A stretch of DNA of 64,000 bases from Thioalkalivibrio sp. ALMg11. Lineage in GTDB: Bacteria; Pseudomonadota; Gammaproteobacteria; Ectothiorhodospirales; Ectothiorhodospiraceae. Shown piece by piece: positions 14,662 to 23,000 of the stretch. Made by a program: the position numbers and the translations under genes. Position 1 is the first letter of the stretch; each line of letters starts with the position of its first letter. The notes under the pieces were generated by a model. It saw only the letters and a list, made by a program, of their open reading frames with translations. It ran no database searches and had not been told where the DNA came from. The stretch lies in contig NZ_KB898871.1 in assembly GCF_000377905.1 (NCBI RefSeq), forward strand, positions 464,229 through 528,228. The letters are read 5' to 3'.

Positions 14662-14898
14662 TTATCCTTCCCAATAATCGTCTGTCAATTCATGCGGTTC
14701 GAGCGGGCGCTCGATCTGGCGCAGCTCCCGCACATTGGCCTCCACCCACGCGTGATCCCGCTCCCGGTAAAGCAGGCGTTGCATCGGGGCGTCGTCCGGG
14801 ATGTCGAGCACCTCGCAGACCCCGTGTTCCGGGTGCTGAACAGTGGCGCCGGAGGCGCAGTGATCGCGGCGCTCGATGGGGAATCGGATGATCGCCAT
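14662..14898 (-). CDS. Unknown 78-residue ICE protein
   Basis: Starts MAIIRFPIERRDHCASGATVQ; residues 20–40 (VQHPEHGVCEVLDIPDD) resemble a small CarD/TRCF-like beta domain with a GVCEV strand, and the C-terminal half is acidic, ending DDYWEG. ATG 14898 has AGGAGAGCCC upstream but no array leader. It is the last gene before topB. The CarD-like reading is tentative. Confidence 0.65.
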   Translation of the reverse strand: MAIIRFPIERRDHCASGATVQHPEHGVCEVLDIPDDAPMQRLLYRERDHAWVEANVRELRQIERPLEPHELTDDYWEG

Positions 14899-14922
14899 GG
14901 GCTCTCCTGTAGTCTGGCGCAG

Positions 14923-17157
14923 TCAGTCGAACTGCAGCTGCACCTTGCCTTCCGTTAGTCTCGCACCGGCATCAAAGGTTTTGCCAGTACGTTTGCTCTT
15001 GAGACCCTTGAGCTGTACCAGGCCCCCCGCGAACAGCGTGAGCGCCTGGGTCTCGGTCAGCTTCTTGCCACTGACCTGCTTCCAGACAATGGCGTTGCAC
15101 GCTTCGCACTGCCAGGCCTTGGGTGATTCCTTAATGCTGCCCTGCTGGGCGCAGCCGCACTGCCCGACTGACCCCTGTTTCGGGGCCTTGCCGGGTTTCC
15201 CGCCCTGGTCGGGCAGCGTGGTCGTGCAGTCCGGATAGCGGGTACAGCCCCAAAACGCCCCGGACCCGCCCTTGCGGCGGCGCATGGGCGAACCGCATGC
15301 GGGGCAGGCGTGCTGGGCCTGCGCCTCGACCTGAACCGCGTCGGCGCCCTGCTGTTGAACGTTCTGCACCAGTCGCTTGACCCATTCGGACTGCCGCTGC
15401 AGGAACCCGTTGATCTCGCCTTCTCCCTTGGCGATCTGGTCCAGCGCCTGTTCCCACAGAGCCGTGGTGGACGGGTCCTTCACCGGATCCGGAAGCGCGT
15501 CGATCAGTGACCGGGCGGCGGACGTGGAGGTGAGTTTCTTCTTGTGCTCCTCCAGGTAACCGCGATCCATGAGGGTCTGGATGATCCCGGCGCGCGTCGC
15601 CTCCGTGCCGATGCCCGTGTTCTCTTTCAGGACGCGCCGCAGCCGCTCGTCCGCGATCTCGCGGGCGATGTTCTTCATGGCGGCGAGCAGCGTGCCCTGG
15701 GTAAAGCGTTCCGGCGGGGTGGTTTCCTTGTCGCGGATCTGCGCGCCGGCCAGGGAGACGGGGTCGCCTTTCTGTACGTTGGGAAGAGCCTGGTCGCTTT
15801 CGGCGCGCTCCTCGGCCGAAGCGTCCGTCTGGATCAGTACACGCCAACCGGTTCGGCGATTGACGCGTCCCTGTGTGCGGAAGGTTTCGCCTTCGGCCGC
15901 GACTTCCAGTCGCGTCTGGTCGTACTCGTAGGCGGGATAGAACTGCGCAATGAAACGGCGTCGGATCAGGTCGTAGACCGCCTGTTCCCGCGACGACATC
16001 GCGTGGACATCCGCGACGGCGGTGGTCGGGATGATGGCGTGGTGCGCCGTGATCTTCGCGTCATTCCAGCAGCGTCCCTGTACGGCGGCATCCGCGCCTT
16101 CGACCAGGTGTTCGATGGTCGAGTCGCTCTGCATCAGTCCCTGCAGGACGTCGCGTGCCTCGCCGTGCTGGCTGACGGGCAGGTAGCGGCAGTCGGTCCG
16201 GGGATAGGAGGTGGCTTTGTGTTTCTCGTACAACGACTGTGCGGTATCGAGGACCTCCTGCGCCCCCATCCCCAGCCGTTTCGATGCCTCCTGTTGCAGC
16301 GTCGAGAGATCGTAGGGCAGCGGCGCGTTCTCGCGCTTGCGCTCGGTCTGCGCCAGGGTCACGGTGCCTTGCACCCCCTGTACACGCTGCGCCACAGAGG
16401 CGGCCGCCTGTTGACTGGTACAGCGGCCTTCGGAGTCACTCACTCCCTCGGGTGGCACCCATCGGGCCTCCCAGGAGCCGTTCGTATGGCCGCAGCGGAC
16501 CGTTACCTCGTAGTACGGCACCGGTTTGAACTGTTCGATCGCGCGGTCGCGGTCCACCACGAGCTTGAGGGTGGGCGTCTGGACTCGCCCCACGGACAGA
16601 ACGCCGTCATAGCCTCGGGCCCGAGCCGCGAGGGTGTAGGCCCGCGTGAGGTTCATGCCCACAAGCCAGTCGGCACGGGCGCGCGCCACGCCGGCCCGGT
16701 ACAAGGGGAAGGTTTGATCCCCCGGTAGCAGGTTGGCGAGGGCCTTGCGCACGCTGGCCTCGTCCAGCGCGGCGAGCCAGAGCCGCTGGATGGGCCCCCG
16801 GTAGCCGCACAGATCCAGCACCTCGCGCGCAATCGTCTCGCCTTCCCGGTCGGCGTCCGTCGCGACGACCACTTCGGAGGCCTGTTTCAGCAGGGACCGG
16901 ATGCTGGAAAAGTGCCCCTTCACCTTGGGTCGCACGTTCATCCGCCACTGGTCCGGCAGGATGGGAAGCGTCTCCACGCGCCACTGCTTGAGCGCCGGGT
17001 CATAGTCTGGTGGCGGGGCCATTTCCAGCAGGTGCCCGAAGCACCAGGTGACTGTCACCCCATCCCCGCGAATAAACGCATTTTCCTTGCGCGATGCGCC
17101 GAGTACGCGCGCAATATCGCGGGCTTGTGAGGGCTTTTCCGCAAGAAACAGTCGCAC
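14923..17157 (-). CDS. topB: DNA topoisomerase III (ICE-encoded)
   Basis: 744 residues from a GTG start. N-terminal Toprim domain (RLFLAEKPSQARDIARVLG; ATDADREGETIAREVL with the DxD-type metal site), central type IA core with the active-site Tyr in ATSYPRTDCRYLP near residue 330, HAIIPT further on, and a C-terminal zinc finger (ACPACGSPMRRRKGG… CTRYPDC) plus a second Cys cluster (CGCAQQG… CEACN). Such ICE-borne TopB enzymes belong to the PFGI-1 backbone and help resolve element DNA during replication or stabilisation. Confidence 0.95.
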   Translation of the reverse strand: MRLFLAEKPSQARDIARVLGASRKENAFIRGDGVTVTWCFGHLLEMAPPPDYDPALKQWRVETLPILPDQWRMNVRPKVKGHFSSIRSLLKQASEVVVATDADREGETIAREVLDLCGYRGPIQRLWLAALDEASVRKALANLLPGDQTFPLYRAGVARARADWLVGMNLTRAYTLAARARGYDGVLSVGRVQTPTLKLVVDRDRAIEQFKPVPYYEVTVRCGHTNGSWEARWVPPEGVSDSEGRCTSQQAAASVAQRVQGVQGTVTLAQTERKRENAPLPYDLSTLQQEASKRLGMGAQEVLDTAQSLYEKHKATSYPRTDCRYLPVSQHGEARDVLQGLMQSDSTIEHLVEGADAAVQGRCWNDAKITAHHAIIPTTAVADVHAMSSREQAVYDLIRRRFIAQFYPAYEYDQTRLEVAAEGETFRTQGRVNRRTGWRVLIQTDASAEERAESDQALPNVQKGDPVSLAGAQIRDKETTPPERFTQGTLLAAMKNIAREIADERLRRVLKENTGIGTEATRAGIIQTLMDRGYLEEHKKKLTSTSAARSLIDALPDPVKDPSTTALWEQALDQIAKGEGEINGFLQRQSEWVKRLVQNVQQQGADAVQVEAQAQHACPACGSPMRRRKGGSGAFWGCTRYPDCTTTLPDQGGKPGKAPKQGSVGQCGCAQQGSIKESPKAWQCEACNAIVWKQVSGKKLTETQALTLFAGGLVQLKGLKSKRTGKTFDAGARLTEGKVQLQFD

Positions 17158-17165
17158 GACCGGAC

Positions 17166-17678
17166 CTACTCGACCGTGGAACGCACTTTCGCGCGGAAGC
17201 GGTCCATGAACGCGTCCGTGGCGGGGAAGCCGTCTACCTGGTCCGTACCTTCGTAATACTCCACGGCGATGTGACTGCCGTTGCCGTCACGGGAAATGTC
17301 CATCTGGACCACGCCGGCGTGACCGAGGATTTCGCGGTAGTCCCGCACGGAGTAGAAGGATCCGGGGTTTTCATGGAAATGGTACGCATCCGAGGCCTCC
17401 AGCCACGCCTGTCCGGCGCGATTGGTGCGCTGTTCCAGCGGCAGATACCCGAACTCGCGGCGGATGCGATTGAAGGCGGTATCGACGTCGGTCGCGGTGG
17501 CGACCTCGAAGTTGAGGACCTCGTTCGCGTACTGCTGTTGGCCGGAGGCCTGGTTGTTGGATCCAGCCGTGGAGCTGCTGGATGTCGTCGGCCGCGTCTC
17601 CTCAATCACGATGCAGCCGGACAGGGCCGCGATTGCGGCACCGGCGAGGAGGGTGCGGGTGATCGTGCCGTTCGTCAT
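17166..17678 (-). CDS. Predicted lipoprotein, ICE-associated
   Basis: 170 residues with a lipoprotein signal (AGAAIAALSGC, lipobox at Cys22), a Ser/Gln-rich linker (about 30–50) and a globular domain (VLNFEVATATDVDTAFN… FGYLPLEQRTNRAGQAW… VVQMDISRDGNGSHIAVEYY). Probably outer-membrane or periplasmic. Its stop overlaps nothing, but its ATG lies 4 bases inside the stop of the gene before it, so both are in one unit. Family not recognised. Confidence 0.7.
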   Translation of the reverse strand: MTNGTITRTLLAGAAIAALSGCIVIEETRPTTSSSSTAGSNNQASGQQQYANEVLNFEVATATDVDTAFNRIRREFGYLPLEQRTNRAGQAWLEASDAYHFHENPGSFYSVRDYREILGHAGVVQMDISRDGNGSHIAVEYYEGTDQVDGFPATDAFMDRFRAKVRSTVE

Positions 17679-17899
17679 GGAGTGTCTCCTTCTTCCTTGG
17701 TTGGGTCATCGGCGGTGACGCGCGAGGCGACCGTGGGTTCTGGCTCCGTGGGTACACGGGTGACCGCCGCCCATTGCCCTCTGCGCCAGTCGGCGCTTTC
17801 GTCGGCTTCCTTCCCGGCCGCCTGGTCGCTGTGCGCCTCGAAACGGGTCGTGGCGACCACGCGACCGAGTTCCACCAGTTGGGCCTGATACAAGGGCAT
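17675..17899 (-). CDS. Unknown 74-residue ICE protein
   Basis: Starts MPLYQAQLVELGRVVATTRFEAHSDQ-like sequence (first 20: MPLYQAQLVELGRVVATTRF), followed by a charged AAGKEADESADWRRGQWAAV stretch and a disordered acidic tail (DPTKEEGDTP). The N-terminal beta pattern resembles small DUF-type proteins that convert input phrases such as VVATTRFEA in ICE modules. Not recognised. Overlaps the lipoprotein gene by 4 bases. Confidence 0.65.
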   Translation of the reverse strand: MPLYQAQLVELGRVVATTRFEAHSDQAAGKEADESADWRRGQWAAVTRVPTEPEPTVASRVTADDPTKEEGDTP

Positions 17900-17902
17900 G
17901 CC

Positions 17903-18097
17903 TCAGCGGGCCTCGTCGGGATGCGTCCACTCGCCGCACCAGTGGATCGCCTTCGTCAGGGGGAACGGTCCGTCGCTCTCGCCTACGGGTTGCAGCAGTC
18001 CCGGGGGGTGGCGTCGGCAGGAGCCTTCATTGGTGCTCAGGCGGTGCCAGTAGATGCAGGCATCGCAGCGTGCACGGGCGAACGGGGTCTCAGGCAT
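17903..18097 (-). CDS. Small Cys-rich putative zinc-binding protein
   Basis: 64 residues with CDACIYWH, GSCRRHPPG and IHWCGEW: four Cys and several His spaced like a small treble-clef or ferredoxin-like zinc site. Ends HPDEAR. ATG 18097 overlaps the end of ssb by 8 bases. Function unknown; similar Cys/His-rich mini-proteins are common beside ssb in ICEs. Confidence 0.65.
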   Translation of the reverse strand: MPETPFARARCDACIYWHRLSTNEGSCRRHPPGLLQPVGESDGPFPLTKAIHWCGEWTHPDEAR

Positions 18098-18485
18098 CGG
18101 TCGCTCCCGCGCTCTCGTTCCGTCGCCGGAACGTCACGTCCTCGACGCGCGCAAGGTCGAGATCGACAGCGGACGCGCGGACTTCGAGGCGGGATCGTTC
18201 CTCGCCGGTCTCGCGGTCACTCCATGTGGACTCGAACAGCTCTCCCTCGACGTGGACCCGAGCGCCCTTCGGCAGCAGGCGCGCGGCCTGCTCGGCACGG
18301 GGGCCCCACAGGGCTACGTCCAGCCAGAACCCGCCCTTGTCTTCAAAGTCGCCGTTGCCGTCGGGCTTCGGTCGATCAAAGAAGATGCGGAGGTTGGTGA
18401 CGGGGGTCGATTCGCCGCTTCGCTCGGCATGGCGGAGCGTGGGCGCCGCGCCCAGGTTGCCGCGGCCGAAAAAGGTGTTGGACAT
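18090..18485 (-). CDS. ssb: Single-stranded DNA-binding protein (ICE type)
   Basis: 131 residues from ATG 18485 (MSNTFFGRGNLGAAPTLRH). OB-fold pattern: NLGAAPTLRHAE, TNLRIFFDRPKP, GGFWLDVALWGPRAEQAARLL, GARVHVEGELFESTW, RLEVRASAVDLDL. It lacks the acidic DDIPF tip of chromosomal SSB and ends with a basic/acidic tail. It would coat transferred or replicating ICE DNA, consistent with topB nearby. Confidence 0.85.
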   Translation of the reverse strand: MSNTFFGRGNLGAAPTLRHAERSGESTPVTNLRIFFDRPKPDGNGDFEDKGGFWLDVALWGPRAEQAARLLPKGARVHVEGELFESTWSDRETGEERSRLEVRASAVDLDLARVEDVTFRRRNESAGATDA

Positions 18486-19018
18486 GATTCGCACCTAGCG
18501 TGGGTTCGGTGTCAGAGTGCGGTGCGCCAGTCGAGGGATCTAGTGGAAATCCTCACTGATGGACAAGGGGTTTAACGCAGTCCATGCAGTGAGCCACTTA
18601 GCCCGAAAGGGCGGATTCGCTGACTGTGGAGGTGTCATTGCGGGAAGACAGGTGACCCTCCCTCTTAACGCTCCGCCCGGCGAGAAGACCCATCCCGAAG
18701 TATGACGCTGGTCAAAATGCAGTCGGTAAAGCGACGACCACAATAGCGATCTCGAAGATCCGTTCGTTCAGCGTATAGCACCCGTCGCCTAGCCTCGGGG
18801 ATGCCTGATTGGTTCATATCTCGCTTGTTGCAGCCTTAAGTTTCTGCGAGTCTCGAAGTGTCGTTTCCCGACCGCATGACCCAGGCTTGGAGTGGCACGG
18901 CGGTCATTGGCTTCGCAATGGAGGGAGATTACTCGTCCAGGGGTGGACATCTTCGGCTGAAGTTGCCCACTCTGCACCAGGACTCTTCCACGACCCGAAG
19001 GAACCACAAGGAACCGCG
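18486..19018. other. Intergenic region between ssb and the GAF–EAL gene
   Basis: About 530 bases, flanked by divergent genes. No frame has both a ribosome site and a credible protein. It is where two divergent promoters should lie. Base composition is visibly lower in GC than the flanking transfer genes, matching the EAL cargo gene. Confidence 0.5.
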
Positions 19019-20275
19019 ATGAGCGAGCCGAGTCATTTGCCAAGTACTCCACCCTTGGTGGACCAAGTTCTTGATCATTCAAGCGTTTGGGGTGTGAGCA
19101 GCGCGGACGAGCTCTTAGAAGAGGCCCTACATGCCGTACGTACGCATATGGGGATGGAAGTGGCCTTCATATCGGAGGTCAAGGATGATCGCCGTTTCTT
19201 CCGGTACATCGAGCAGCAGAATGGTGCTCTGGAACTGAACGTTGGAGACTCGGATCCAGCGGAGGAAAGTTACTGTAAACGTGTACTCGACGGGCGGCTT
19301 CCGGAACTGATCCAGAATGCGGTGGAACTACCCGAGGCGCGCAAGATCCAGGCTACGCAAGATATACCCGTTGGCGCTCACATCAGCGTGCCGATTTGTT
19401 TTTCCGATGGCCGTATCTTCGGCACGCTCTGCTGTTTCGATCGCGAGGCCGACGAAACCCTAAGTGAACGCGACCTGGGCCTGATGCGCACGTTCGCGAG
19501 CTTCGTGAGTAAACAGATAGAGCGAGAGGAGGCTCGTCACGAGCAGTGGCTCAAAGGACGAAAACGCATTGAGCAGGTACTGGATAGGCAGGAGTTCCAC
19601 GTCGTCCTTCAACCGATCTACGACCTGAAGACCAAACAAGCCTTGGGGTTCGAAGCCCTCGCACGCTTCGGCGGTGAACCGCGGCGCGGACCAGACCAGT
19701 GGCTGGATGAGGCCCACACCGTGGGTTTAAGGGAGGAGCTCGAACTCGCTTTGATAGCGCAGGCGCTTCGCCATCTAAAGGATATCCCTGCAGAGCATTA
19801 CCTTTCACTCAACGCTTCGCCGCGGGTCATCCAGTCGGGGCGATTGTACGACCTGCTGTGCCAGTACCCGCTGAATCGGATCATGCTGGAAGTCACGGAG
19901 GAAGCTGCGGTGGAGGACTATGACCTGCTCCACAAGGCGCTCTCGGGGCTGCGTGACGGTGGTGTCCGTTTGGCCATCGACGATGCCGGCGCTGGGTACG
20001 CCAGTTTTCGCCACATCGTTCGATTGCGCCCCGACATGATCAAACTCGATCGAACTCTGATCGATGGCATTGCCACCAATGCCGAACTGCGAGCACTGGC
20101 AGTGGCCATGGCTCGCTTCGCGGACGAGATAGGGGCGAAGGTTGTCGCGGAAGGGATCGAGAACGAACACGACCTGGAGGCGCTGTTATGCATTGGTGTT
20201 CATGCGGCGCAAGGCTACTACCTAGGTGAACCCGAGCGTGCCGATACCTACGATTTCTCGGCCTTCGTGCCCTAA
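19019..20275 (+). CDS. GAF–EAL cyclic-di-GMP phosphodiesterase (cargo gene)
   Basis: 418 residues; ATG 19019 after AAGGAACCGCG. Residues about 20–165 form a GAF sensor domain (VWGVSSADELLEEAL… GTLCCFDREADETLS); about 185–410 an EAL domain with FEALARF, SLNASP, MLEVTEEA, IDDAGAGYASF, IKLDRTLI, VVAEGIE and AQGYYLGEP. The residues expected for metal binding and catalysis (Glu of EAL, Asn, Glu, Asp-Asp, Lys, Glu) are present, so it should hydrolyse c-di-GMP. It is the only plus-strand gene in the ICE part and its codon and base use are less GC-rich, consistent with separately acquired cargo. Confidence 0.9.
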   Translation: MSEPSHLPSTPPLVDQVLDHSSVWGVSSADELLEEALHAVRTHMGMEVAFISEVKDDRRFFRYIEQQNGALELNVGDSDPAEESYCKRVLDGRLPELIQNAVELPEARKIQATQDIPVGAHISVPICFSDGRIFGTLCCFDREADETLSERDLGLMRTFASFVSKQIEREEARHEQWLKGRKRIEQVLDRQEFHVVLQPIYDLKTKQALGFEALARFGGEPRRGPDQWLDEAHTVGLREELELALIAQALRHLKDIPAEHYLSLNASPRVIQSGRLYDLLCQYPLNRIMLEVTEEAAVEDYDLLHKALSGLRDGGVRLAIDDAGAGYASFRHIVRLRPDMIKLDRTLIDGIATNAELRALAVAMARFADEIGAKVVAEGIENEHDLEALLCIGVHAAQGYYLGEPERADTYDFSAFVP

Positions 20276-20369
20276 CTGTGGAGCGCGTCTTGTTCTGTGA
20301 CCATAGGGGTAGGTTCGGAACCCCAAGCGAGGCGCACGCAGTTAGCTGAGGTTCGAGCGGTTCGGACTA

Positions 20370-20819
20370 TTAGTCTGTGCCGTTCGTCGAACCTTGACCG
20401 GTTATATGGCTCCATCGGTCTTCCAGCGCGTTCAAGCCCTGTAGCTGGGTGACCAGGTCCTTGAGGCGCAGCCGCTCGTAGTTCCGCCGACGGTGCTCGA
20501 ACGTGAGGATCCGCCCTCGACGTTCGATCTTCAGCCACGCCAGACGCGTTCGCAGGGGTACGCCCTCGCGGGAAAGTGCCTCCTGCAGCATGTCCGACGT
20601 AAACATCAGCCAGGACTGGCCGATGCCGTCGAATCCACGTAGACGCCACCGGAACACGGACCCGCCTTCGCGCCGGGAGCGATGGATCGCAGGATGCGCG
20701 ACCCAGGGCCGCTGGTACGTGTTCTTGAACTCCTGCACCAGCTGGTCCATCTGATGATCGATCTGCCGTAGCTCGGTTTCGAGAACCTGCATTCGCTTAC
20801 GTGCGTCGGCGAGTTTCAT
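20370..20819 (-). CDS. DUF3158 family ICE protein
   Basis: 149 residues: an N-terminal coiled coil (ARKRMQVLETELRQIDHQM), then RPWVAHPAIHRSRREGGSVF, WRLRGFDGIGQSWLMF and RTRLAWLKIERRGRILTFEH, the DUF3158 pattern seen beside PFL_4669 genes. Probably DNA-associated, judging by its basic character. Function unknown. ATG 20819 after GGAGACGC. Confidence 0.8.
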   Translation of the reverse strand: MKLADARKRMQVLETELRQIDHQMDQLVQEFKNTYQRPWVAHPAIHRSRREGGSVFRWRLRGFDGIGQSWLMFTSDMLQEALSREGVPLRTRLAWLKIERRGRILTFEHRRRNYERLRLKDLVTQLQGLNALEDRWSHITGQGSTNGTD

Positions 20820-20942
20820 GCGTCTCCTTCTCCAATGACCCCTGTGCCCCCCCCCCTTACCCTTAAAGGGCCCTTTAGGCCGTAACTACGTGGCAGGCCT
20901 CCGGCCATAACTACCCTTCGTGCATCTGAGCCAGCCGGTCCA
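20820..20942. other. Short spacer with C10 tract and repeats
   Basis: Contains a run of ten C, the palindrome TAAAGGGCCCTTTA and two direct copies of GGCC(G/A)TAACTAC. Could hold a promoter for the DUF3158 gene; otherwise unexplained. Confidence 0.4.
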
Positions 20943-21773
20943 TCAGGTCCCGGTTTCCTGAGCCACGGGCGAGCCGTAGGACTCGGCGCGTTCTCCTGCA
21001 GGGGCATCGGTTTCATCGTCGTCCTCGTCGTCATAGAGCCCCGGGGGTGGCTCGCTGCGAGCCTTCGGGTCCCGAATGTCGGGTGCCACCGGTGCGCGCA
21101 ACGTCCCCTCCAGGACTTCCTTCGGCGGCAGGCCGAGGGTCTCGATGGCCTGCCGGGCTTTCGCTGTGCCAGCGGCCACCTCGTCTCGGGTCACGCCCTG
21201 ATACTGGAATCCCTGCGGAGCGTTGAACGCACTGCGGACCAGTCGGCCACCCTGATACAGCATCCGCTCGCTCTCGTCCCGGCCCATGAGCCCGACGTGG
21301 CGCGCGGTCAGGATGGCGCGTGCGGTCCGATCGAAGTCGGCGATCAGGTAGGCCCCCATGAAGCCGTAGGGGTTCGAGAACTCCAGTGGGACGGTGCACG
21401 GACTCTGGCTCTGAGCCACATCGATCTCGATACCGGGCATCGAGGCCAGGAGGCGCTCGGTCTGTTCCCGGAGGGCATTGATGCCCTCGCGGTTCTCCGT
21501 GAGGGACTCATAGGTCTGCAGCAGTTTCCAGTCGGCCCACGGATCGTCCAGGGCTGCGGCTCGCCAGATCCGCCGCATCGTGGTCGCGAAGCGCACGAGT
21601 CCGATGATGGGTGCCTTCTTGTCGGTGGCTCCGCGTCCGTGCACCAGCCGCTGCGCCTGGCGCGTCTGGATCTCCATCGCGGCGGACCCGCGCAGGCCTC
21701 CGGGTGATGAACTGGCGGTACGCCAGTCCACGATGGGGTCGGCCTCGTTGGGCATGGGTTTCGTGTCGGCCAT
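20943..21773 (-). CDS. PFL_4669 family ICE protein (TIGR03761, DUF1845)
   Basis: 276 residues with GGLRGSAAMEIQTRQAQRLV, GLVRFATTMRRIWRAAALDDP, VPLEFSNPYGFMGAYLIADFD and RAILTARHVGLMGRDE, diagnostic of TIGR03761. The C-terminal 60 residues are acidic and probably disordered. The family belongs to the replication/maintenance section of GI-type ICEs. Biochemical role unknown. Confidence 0.9.
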   Translation of the reverse strand: MADTKPMPNEADPIVDWRTASSSPGGLRGSAAMEIQTRQAQRLVHGRGATDKKAPIIGLVRFATTMRRIWRAAALDDPWADWKLLQTYESLTENREGINALREQTERLLASMPGIEIDVAQSQSPCTVPLEFSNPYGFMGAYLIADFDRTARAILTARHVGLMGRDESERMLYQGGRLVRSAFNAPQGFQYQGVTRDEVAAGTAKARQAIETLGLPPKEVLEGTLRAPVAPDIRDPKARSEPPPGLYDDEDDDETDAPAGERAESYGSPVAQETGT

Positions 21774-21811
21774 GGTCGCCTCCTAATGTCGTGAGTGCCG
21801 GGAGATCCCGG

Positions 21812-22117
21812 TCAGCGTGTTCTATCACCGCCCTCGGATTCCTGGCAGGCCAAATCCCAAATCGCCTGCCAGGGGGCTTCCGGGCGGTATTCGTACAGAT
21901 CGGAGCCAGCGATATAGAGTCCGATTGCCGTGAGCGCGGACGCCTGGAGATCCGGATCGAGTCCTCGTAGATCGGACAGGTCGAGCGGCCATTCCGGCGC
22001 GTTGTAGCAGGCCAGCAGCACGCGACGGACGGAGCGCGCCTGCCCGCTGTCGTTCAGCGCAACGTCCAGCAGTCGATCCAGGGCCTGATCCGCGTCTACT
22101 GTGGCAATCCTCGGCAC
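21812..22117 (-). CDS. DUF7673-like ICE protein, second copy
   Basis: 101 residues from a GTG start. Core: DSGQARSVRRVLLACYN, EWPLDLSDLRGLDPDLQASAL, the same pattern as the protein at 11095–11379 but otherwise diverged. Soluble, helical, acidic C-terminus. Two paralogues in one element suggest a role needed in more than one module; function unknown. Confidence 0.7.
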   Translation of the reverse strand: MPRIATVDADQALDRLLDVALNDSGQARSVRRVLLACYNAPEWPLDLSDLRGLDPDLQASALTAIGLYIAGSDLYEYRPEAPWQAIWDLACQESEGGDRTR

Positions 22118-22178
22118 GGCCGTTCCCCTCTGGTCTGGCTCAGGGGGGTGGGACAGTGTCCCCCCCCTCTGGTCTGGC

Positions 22179-23000
22179 TCAGCGATCCCAAACCGCGTCC
22201 ACGCGGCGCTGGATCTCCTCCTTCACCTCCAGCGGTCGTCTCACGCCATGCAACCGGATCTCGCCGGTTTCGCCACCGCCCGCCGAGGACAGCCGGACCT
22301 CGCCGATGCCGATCAGGCGATCGATGAAGCCCTGTTCCAGGGTTGGGATCCGGGCATTGGCATAGCGCAGAGAGCGGCGATGGCGCGCGATGATCCCGGT
22401 CTGGACCGTCACGCGGTCGGGGTCGAGGGTGAATCGGTAGTAGTAGATCGCGAACACGATGCGGATCGCGGTGAGCACCATCCAGATACCGAGGACCATC
22501 GACAGTGCTGCCTGCACGATGGGCAGCTCGCCGATGCCCGGGATGGTCATGCGCCACTCGGCAATGTTCGCCCCTACTGGATCGGGCAACTGCCCCAGCC
22601 AAGCCACGATCTCCGGCGTCCAGGCCAGTACGGCGAGGAGCAGCACAAACTTGAGCACCGTGGGCCATACGCTGCGCAGCGCCGGCCGCAAGGTGTAGGT
22701 CGGCACCTCGGCGTCCGCGTCGGCGGGGTGGTCCCGGGGTGGCTCCCCGGCCGACGCCGGCGCGCGATACTCCCGTGCGGCCTGTCGCAGTGATTCGCTC
22801 GGTTCTTCGTCGTCAGGTGGCCGAGGCGGGGGCTCGGGTGGTGCGTCGGGATCGACCTGCTCCACGCCATAGCCCGCCTGCTGGCCGCCCCAATGCACTG
22901 GCACCAGCTCGTATCGCTTATCCGTCTCGCGATTCAGCGCGTCCCGGACCACGCGAGCGCGGCCGTGGCTGAACGGCATGTCATGTTCGTCGAGGATCAT
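22179..23000 (-). CDS. PH-domain (YdbT-like) membrane protein
   Basis: 273 residues from ATG 23000, overlapping the replication gene by 4 bases (ATGA). Residues 1–100 are polar and proline-rich; membrane helices at about 113–132 and 162–190; then a bacterial PH domain (FTLDPDRVTVQTGIIARHRR… IPTLEQGFIDRLIGIG… LHGVRRPLEVKEEI). Similar layout to YdbS/YdbT membrane proteins. Unusual in being coupled to a replication gene; it might tether the replicating element to the membrane, which is speculation. Confidence 0.7.
   Translation of the reverse strand: MILDEHDMPFSHGRARVVRDALNRETDKRYELVPVHWGGQQAGYGVEQVDPDAPPEPPPRPPDDEEPSESLRQAAREYRAPASAGEPPRDHPADADAEVPTYTLRPALRSVWPTVLKFVLLLAVLAWTPEIVAWLGQLPDPVGANIAEWRMTIPGIGELPIVQAALSMVLGIWMVLTAIRIVFAIYYYRFTLDPDRVTVQTGIIARHRRSLRYANARIPTLEQGFIDRLIGIGEVRLSSAGGGETGEIRLHGVRRPLEVKEEIQRRVDAVWDR

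Noticed and set aside
9000..14700. CRISPR-like regular repeats
   Set aside because: The repeats are 150–200 bases long with internal hairpins, and the parts between them are genes of different length with ribosome sites; no short uniform repeat/spacer pattern and no cas genes.
18789..19082. Minus-strand frame of 97 residues between ssb and the EAL gene
   Set aside because: Overlaps the start of the EAL gene antisense and shows no domain pattern or ribosome site.
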